The notes under the pieces were generated by a model. The model was given only the letters and a program-made list of their open reading frames with translations, was not told the origin of the DNA and did no database searches. This document shows positions 7,027-8,813 of a DNA stretch of 8,813 nucleotides, piece by piece (positions within the stretch are counted from its first letter, which is position 1; the number at the start of each line of letters is the position of its first letter). The position numbers and the translations under genes are program-made. Origin of the DNA: Actinomycetota bacterium (GTDB lineage Bacteria; Actinomycetota; Actinomycetes; Nanopelagicales; Nanopelagicaceae); the NCBI GenBank assembly GCA_009699165.1, contig WLOR01000058.1, forward strand, positions 1-8,813, read 5' to 3'.

Positions 7027-7194
7027 ATTTTCCCCTGTCTTGGCCCGCATATAACGCACATGCAAGCCCTAGTTGTTAGACCTCATAGTTCTAGCGAGCT
7101 CATGTGAGTTTCATATCTTTCATTTCCATTTCACTTAAAGTGCACCACTTTTTTAAGAAGCGCAGGCCACCATCGTATCTAATAATGCCCTTGT
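7027..7194 (-). other. nusA-infB spacer without a recognisable gene
   Basis: This is the longest spacer in the window. Many actinobacteria carry ylxR (a DUF448 RNA-binding protein of about 90 residues) here; no such sequence is visible in any frame. It holds a short perfect inverted repeat, AAAGTG/CACTTT (7137-7151), with a three-base loop. Three mini reading frames, at 7100-7129, 7083-7103 and 7069-7086, are linked by ATGA stop/start overlaps. There is no U-run after the stem in the transcribed direction, and I found no convincing promoter. NusA and infB are therefore probably co-transcribed. Confidence 0.6.
7031..7036 (-). promoter_or_regulatory. Shine-Dalgarno sequence setting the GTG start of infB
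   Basis: AGGGGA is four bases upstream of GTG 7024-7026. It selects the start that matches the family N-terminus over the in-frame upstream codons TTG 7063-7065, GTG 7057-7059 and ATG 7048-7050, none of which has a comparable site. Confidence 0.65.
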
Positions 7195-8166
7195 TTACAT
7201 AATGGGATTATCGGGATGAATATCGATTCGCCACCCCGTTAAGCGTGCGGCTAAGCGCGCATTTTGCCCATCCTTGCCAATGGCAAGTGAGAGTTGATAA
7301 TCCGGAACTACGACTTTTGCGCAGCGCCCCGCTAAATCTGTAATCTCAACAGAGACCACTTTGGCTGGAGCAAGGGCGTTGCCGACAAAGGCCGCTGGGT
7401 CATCTGACCAATCGACGATATCGATTTTTTCGCCATGGAGCTCATCCATGACGGCGCGAGCACGTGAGCCCATTGGACCAATGAGCGATCCTTTTGGGCT
7501 GACCCCCGCACGGTGTGATTTAACGGCGACCTTGGTGCGATGGCCGGCTTCGCGTGCAACGGCCATGATCTCAACGATGCGATCATTGATTTCTGGAACC
7601 TCAAAAGCAAATAACTGTTTTACAAGTGCAGGGTGCGATCGCGAGAGCATAATCTCTGGCCCTTTTAATCCTTGCTTGACCTCAACAACAAAACATTTAA
7701 TTCGATCTCCGTGGTTATACACCTCACCCGGAACCTGTTCTTGCGGAGGGATACGCCCCTCTGTGCGTCCTAAATTAACATTAATCATCTTTGGATCACG
7801 GCCCTGCTGAACAACTCCTGAGATTACATCTCCGACATTGCCAGTGAACTCTCCAACGATTGAAGCATCGTTAGTCTCGCGCATCTTTAACTTAATAATC
7901 TGACGCGCCGTTGATGTCGCTACGCGGGAAAAACCTTCGGGCATATCGGGTTCATCGCCCGTCTTCTCTCCAATTTCATTGAACTGGGGAATCAAAATCT
8001 GAATCTCACCAGTCTCACGATCTAAAACAGCGTGGGCATATCTTTTGGCATCGTCGGTTTGGTTATATGCAGTGAGAACACCGATTTCAATCGCTTGAAT
8101 TAACTGCTCAAGTGGAATTGCCTTTTCAGTTGTTAGTGCAACTAACGCACTCATCTCGACATGCAT
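7195..8166 (-). CDS. nusA: Transcription termination/antitermination factor NusA
   Basis: RNA polymerase-associated factor that modulates pausing, termination and antitermination, including in rRNA operons. The start MHVEMSAL lines up with the family's MxIDMxAL beginning, so the first ATG (8164-8166), two bases past the rimP stop region, is preferred over the ATG at 8152-8154. The polymerase-binding N-terminal domain covers about 1-100, with KRYAHAVLDRETGEI and ARQIIKLKMRE. The S1 domain is at about 104-177 (VGDVISGVVQQ to EIMLSRSHP). KH1 is around 195-260, with the loop GPMG at 230-233 and LHGEKIDIVDW. KH2 is around 265-318, with LAIGKDGQNARLAARLTGW. The protein stops five residues after WRIDIHPDN. 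The absence of C-terminal acidic repeats is normal for Gram-positives. The gene abuts rimP directly and is likely translationally coupled to it. Confidence 0.97.
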   Translation of the reverse strand: MHVEMSALVALTTEKAIPLEQLIQAIEIGVLTAYNQTDDAKRYAHAVLDRETGEIQILIPQFNEIGEKTGDEPDMPEGFSRVATSTARQIIKLKMRETNDASIVGEFTGNVGDVISGVVQQGRDPKMINVNLGRTEGRIPPQEQVPGEVYNHGDRIKCFVVEVKQGLKGPEIMLSRSHPALVKQLFAFEVPEINDRIVEIMAVAREAGHRTKVAVKSHRAGVSPKGSLIGPMGSRARAVMDELHGEKIDIVDWSDDPAAFVGNALAPAKVVSVEITDLAGRCAKVVVPDYQLSLAIGKDGQNARLAARLTGWRIDIHPDNPIM

Positions 8167-8637
8167 TTACTCTTCATCCTTACGACTAAATTCAACTTGC
8201 ACCTGCGCCTGTTTAATATCTGCCAAAGTAACGATATGGGTCTTCATTCGCCCCTTAATGTTTTCGACAAAGGTCGCATCATCTTCGCGCAGTTCAGTTA
8301 GCCTGGCAGTCAAAGTGCTTCCATCATTAAATACCATTGCAATAACTCGAGTCACGTTTTTTTCCCAGTGACGACGCTGGGTAAGCGGTCGGTCCACTCC
8401 AGGGGATGTAACTTCAAGAGTAAAGGCATCATCGATCAATGGTGTCTGATCTAGAAGTTCGGAAATTAAGCGCGAAACAACGGTGACTTCATCCAGATTC
8501 AAGGGTTTTGGACCATCGACTACGCAGGTAACGATTCGGTGATTACCGGGGTTAACTATGTGAACTTGCTCCAAAAAAAAGCCTGCATTTTCTACAGCAG
8601 GGGTGAGAAGTTCGGTTAGTGCCTCTTGAATCGACAT
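8167..8637 (-). CDS. rimP: Ribosome maturation factor RimP
   Basis: Assembly factor for the 30S subunit that acts early on the S12/S5 region. The 156 residues match the family. The N-terminal alpha/beta domain contains VHIVNPGNHRIVTCVVDG (26-43) and the helix LDEVTVVSRLISELLD. The signature LEVTSPGVDRPLTQRRHW follows at about 74-91. The C-terminal SH3-like barrel runs from about 94 to 150 and ends in a charged FSRKDEE tail. It is the first gene of the rimP-nusA-infB-rbfA-truB-ribF run. The Shine-Dalgarno sequence is weak: only GAAAG, 11 bases before the ATG. A 40-base spacer separates it from the upstream permease gene, whose stop codon lies within an inverted repeat. I see no unambiguous promoter. 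Confidence 0.95.
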   Translation of the reverse strand: MSIQEALTELLTPAVENAGFFLEQVHIVNPGNHRIVTCVVDGPKPLNLDEVTVVSRLISELLDQTPLIDDAFTLEVTSPGVDRPLTQRRHWEKNVTRVIAMVFNDGSTLTARLTELREDDATFVENIKGRMKTHIVTLADIKQAQVQVEFSRKDEE

Positions 8638-8656
8638 AATTATCTACTTTCTTATT

Positions 8657-8687
8657 AAGTTGTAGCAGTAATTGTAACTACAAACTT
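8657..8687 (-). repeat. Inverted repeat between the permease gene and rimP
   Basis: The arms are AAGTTGTAG (8657-8665) and CTACAAACTT (8678-8687), complementary except for one extra base, around a 12-base centre. It overlaps the stop codon of the upstream gene and lies about 20-50 bases in front of rimP. Neither direction has a following U-run, so it is not a standard terminator. It could be an operator or a weak RNA hairpin, or chance in AT-rich DNA. Confidence 0.35.
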
Positions 8688-8812
8688 AGGAAAGTATCAA
8701 TTCCTACTTTAATTATTAGCGCAACAGTCACCCCTAAAAATACCTTGCGAACAAGTGTTGATCCCCCGCGAATTGCAAGGCGCGACCCAATTAATGCGCC
8801 AGTCACATTTGC
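8678..8812 (-). CDS. C-terminal end of a TauE/SafE (TSUP) family permease, partial
   Basis: The gene runs off the right edge; only the last 44 residues and the TAG stop are present. They read ANVTGALIGSRLAIRGGS, then TLVRKVFLGVTVALIIKVG and IDTFLSL. The pattern is a glycine-rich re-entrant or helix end with GALIGSRLAIRGG, a short basic loop, and a final hydrophobic helix carrying a single Lys. This is typical of the end of TSUP membrane proteins, which move sulfite, sulfoacetate or other small organosulfur and carboxylate anions. The substrate cannot be deduced from this fragment. It is on the same strand as rimP, 40 bases upstream, so read-through into rimP is possible. Confidence 0.6.
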   Translation of the reverse strand, partial: ANVTGALIGSRLAIRGGSTLVRKVFLGVTVALIIKVGIDTFLSL

Positions 8813-8813
8813 A

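Noticed and set aside
6098..7054. Open frame of 318 codons on the plus strand, rich in Gly, Pro, Arg and Ala
   Set aside because: It is the antisense of the low-complexity infB linker and N-terminus, whose Pro/Arg/Gly/Ala codons leave the opposite frame free of stops. No domain or start signal supports it.
6999..7061. Twenty-codon frame with CVIC near its start, considered as a YlxR remnant
   Set aside because: It does not carry the YlxR signature RTCxGCR or its later GRG segment, and it overlaps the infB start in another frame.
7027..7065. infB start at TTG 7065, giving 13 extra residues
   Set aside because: The GTG at 7026 has a good Shine-Dalgarno sequence and matches the family N-terminus [10 protein letters not shown]; the extra residues have no family counterpart.
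7137..7154. AAAGTG/CACTTT hairpin followed by six T on the plus strand, resembling a terminator
   Set aside because: No plus-strand gene precedes it, the stem has only six mostly A/T pairs, and on the minus strand the T-run is on the wrong side.

Overview
The window is a bacterial chromosome segment in which every gene I can support lies on the minus strand, so transcription runs from the right edge to the left edge. The proteins look actinobacterial. IF2 begins with the VRVHELAK block followed by [14 protein letters not shown]. NusA has the GPMG-type KH1 loop, ends right after KH2 and carries no C-terminal acidic repeats. RbfA, TruB and RibF follow in the order usual for the phylum. The DNA is only moderately GC-rich, spacers are very short and genes abut. 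My inference, not shown directly, is a small-genome planktonic actinobacterium, perhaps of the freshwater acI / Nanopelagicales type.

Layout, in transcription order from right to left. At 8812-8678 is the last part of a membrane protein resembling the TauE/SafE (TSUP) permease family. Then comes the transcription/translation cluster: rimP (8637-8167), nusA (8166-7195), infB (7026-4357), rbfA (4353-3919), truB (about 3915-3040) and ribF (3022-2150). Next are two genes that do not belong to this classical cluster: a small lipoprotein of unknown function (2123-1578) and a Tat-signalled GH53 endo-beta-1,4-galactanase (1521-403). Last is rpsO (286-17). The conserved neighbour pnp would be expected just beyond the left edge.

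How the genes work together: RimP and RbfA mature the 30S subunit, S15 is one of its primary rRNA-binding proteins, and IF2 joins initiator tRNA and 50S to it. NusA couples transcription elongation to translation. TruB makes pseudouridine 55 in tRNA. RibF makes FMN and FAD. The lipoprotein and galactanase are both predicted to act outside the cytoplasm and look like an accessory pair inserted between ribF and rpsO. A candidate promoter lies in front of each of these two blocks, at 2130-2164 and 366-395.

Most of the window is ordinary housekeeping DNA. The points most worth a second look are these: truB has no ATG/GTG/TTG start able to give the full conserved N-terminus, and an AUC codon sits at ideal distance from a Shine-Dalgarno sequence; ribF shows a milder form of the same pattern; the galactanase/lipoprotein pair interrupts a conserved gene order; the rpsO leader contains a hairpin; and the ylxR gene often found between nusA and infB is missing. 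I see no mobile element, CRISPR array, RNA gene or undescribed defence-like system. No gene-free stretch exceeds 300 bases; the longest is 7027-7194.
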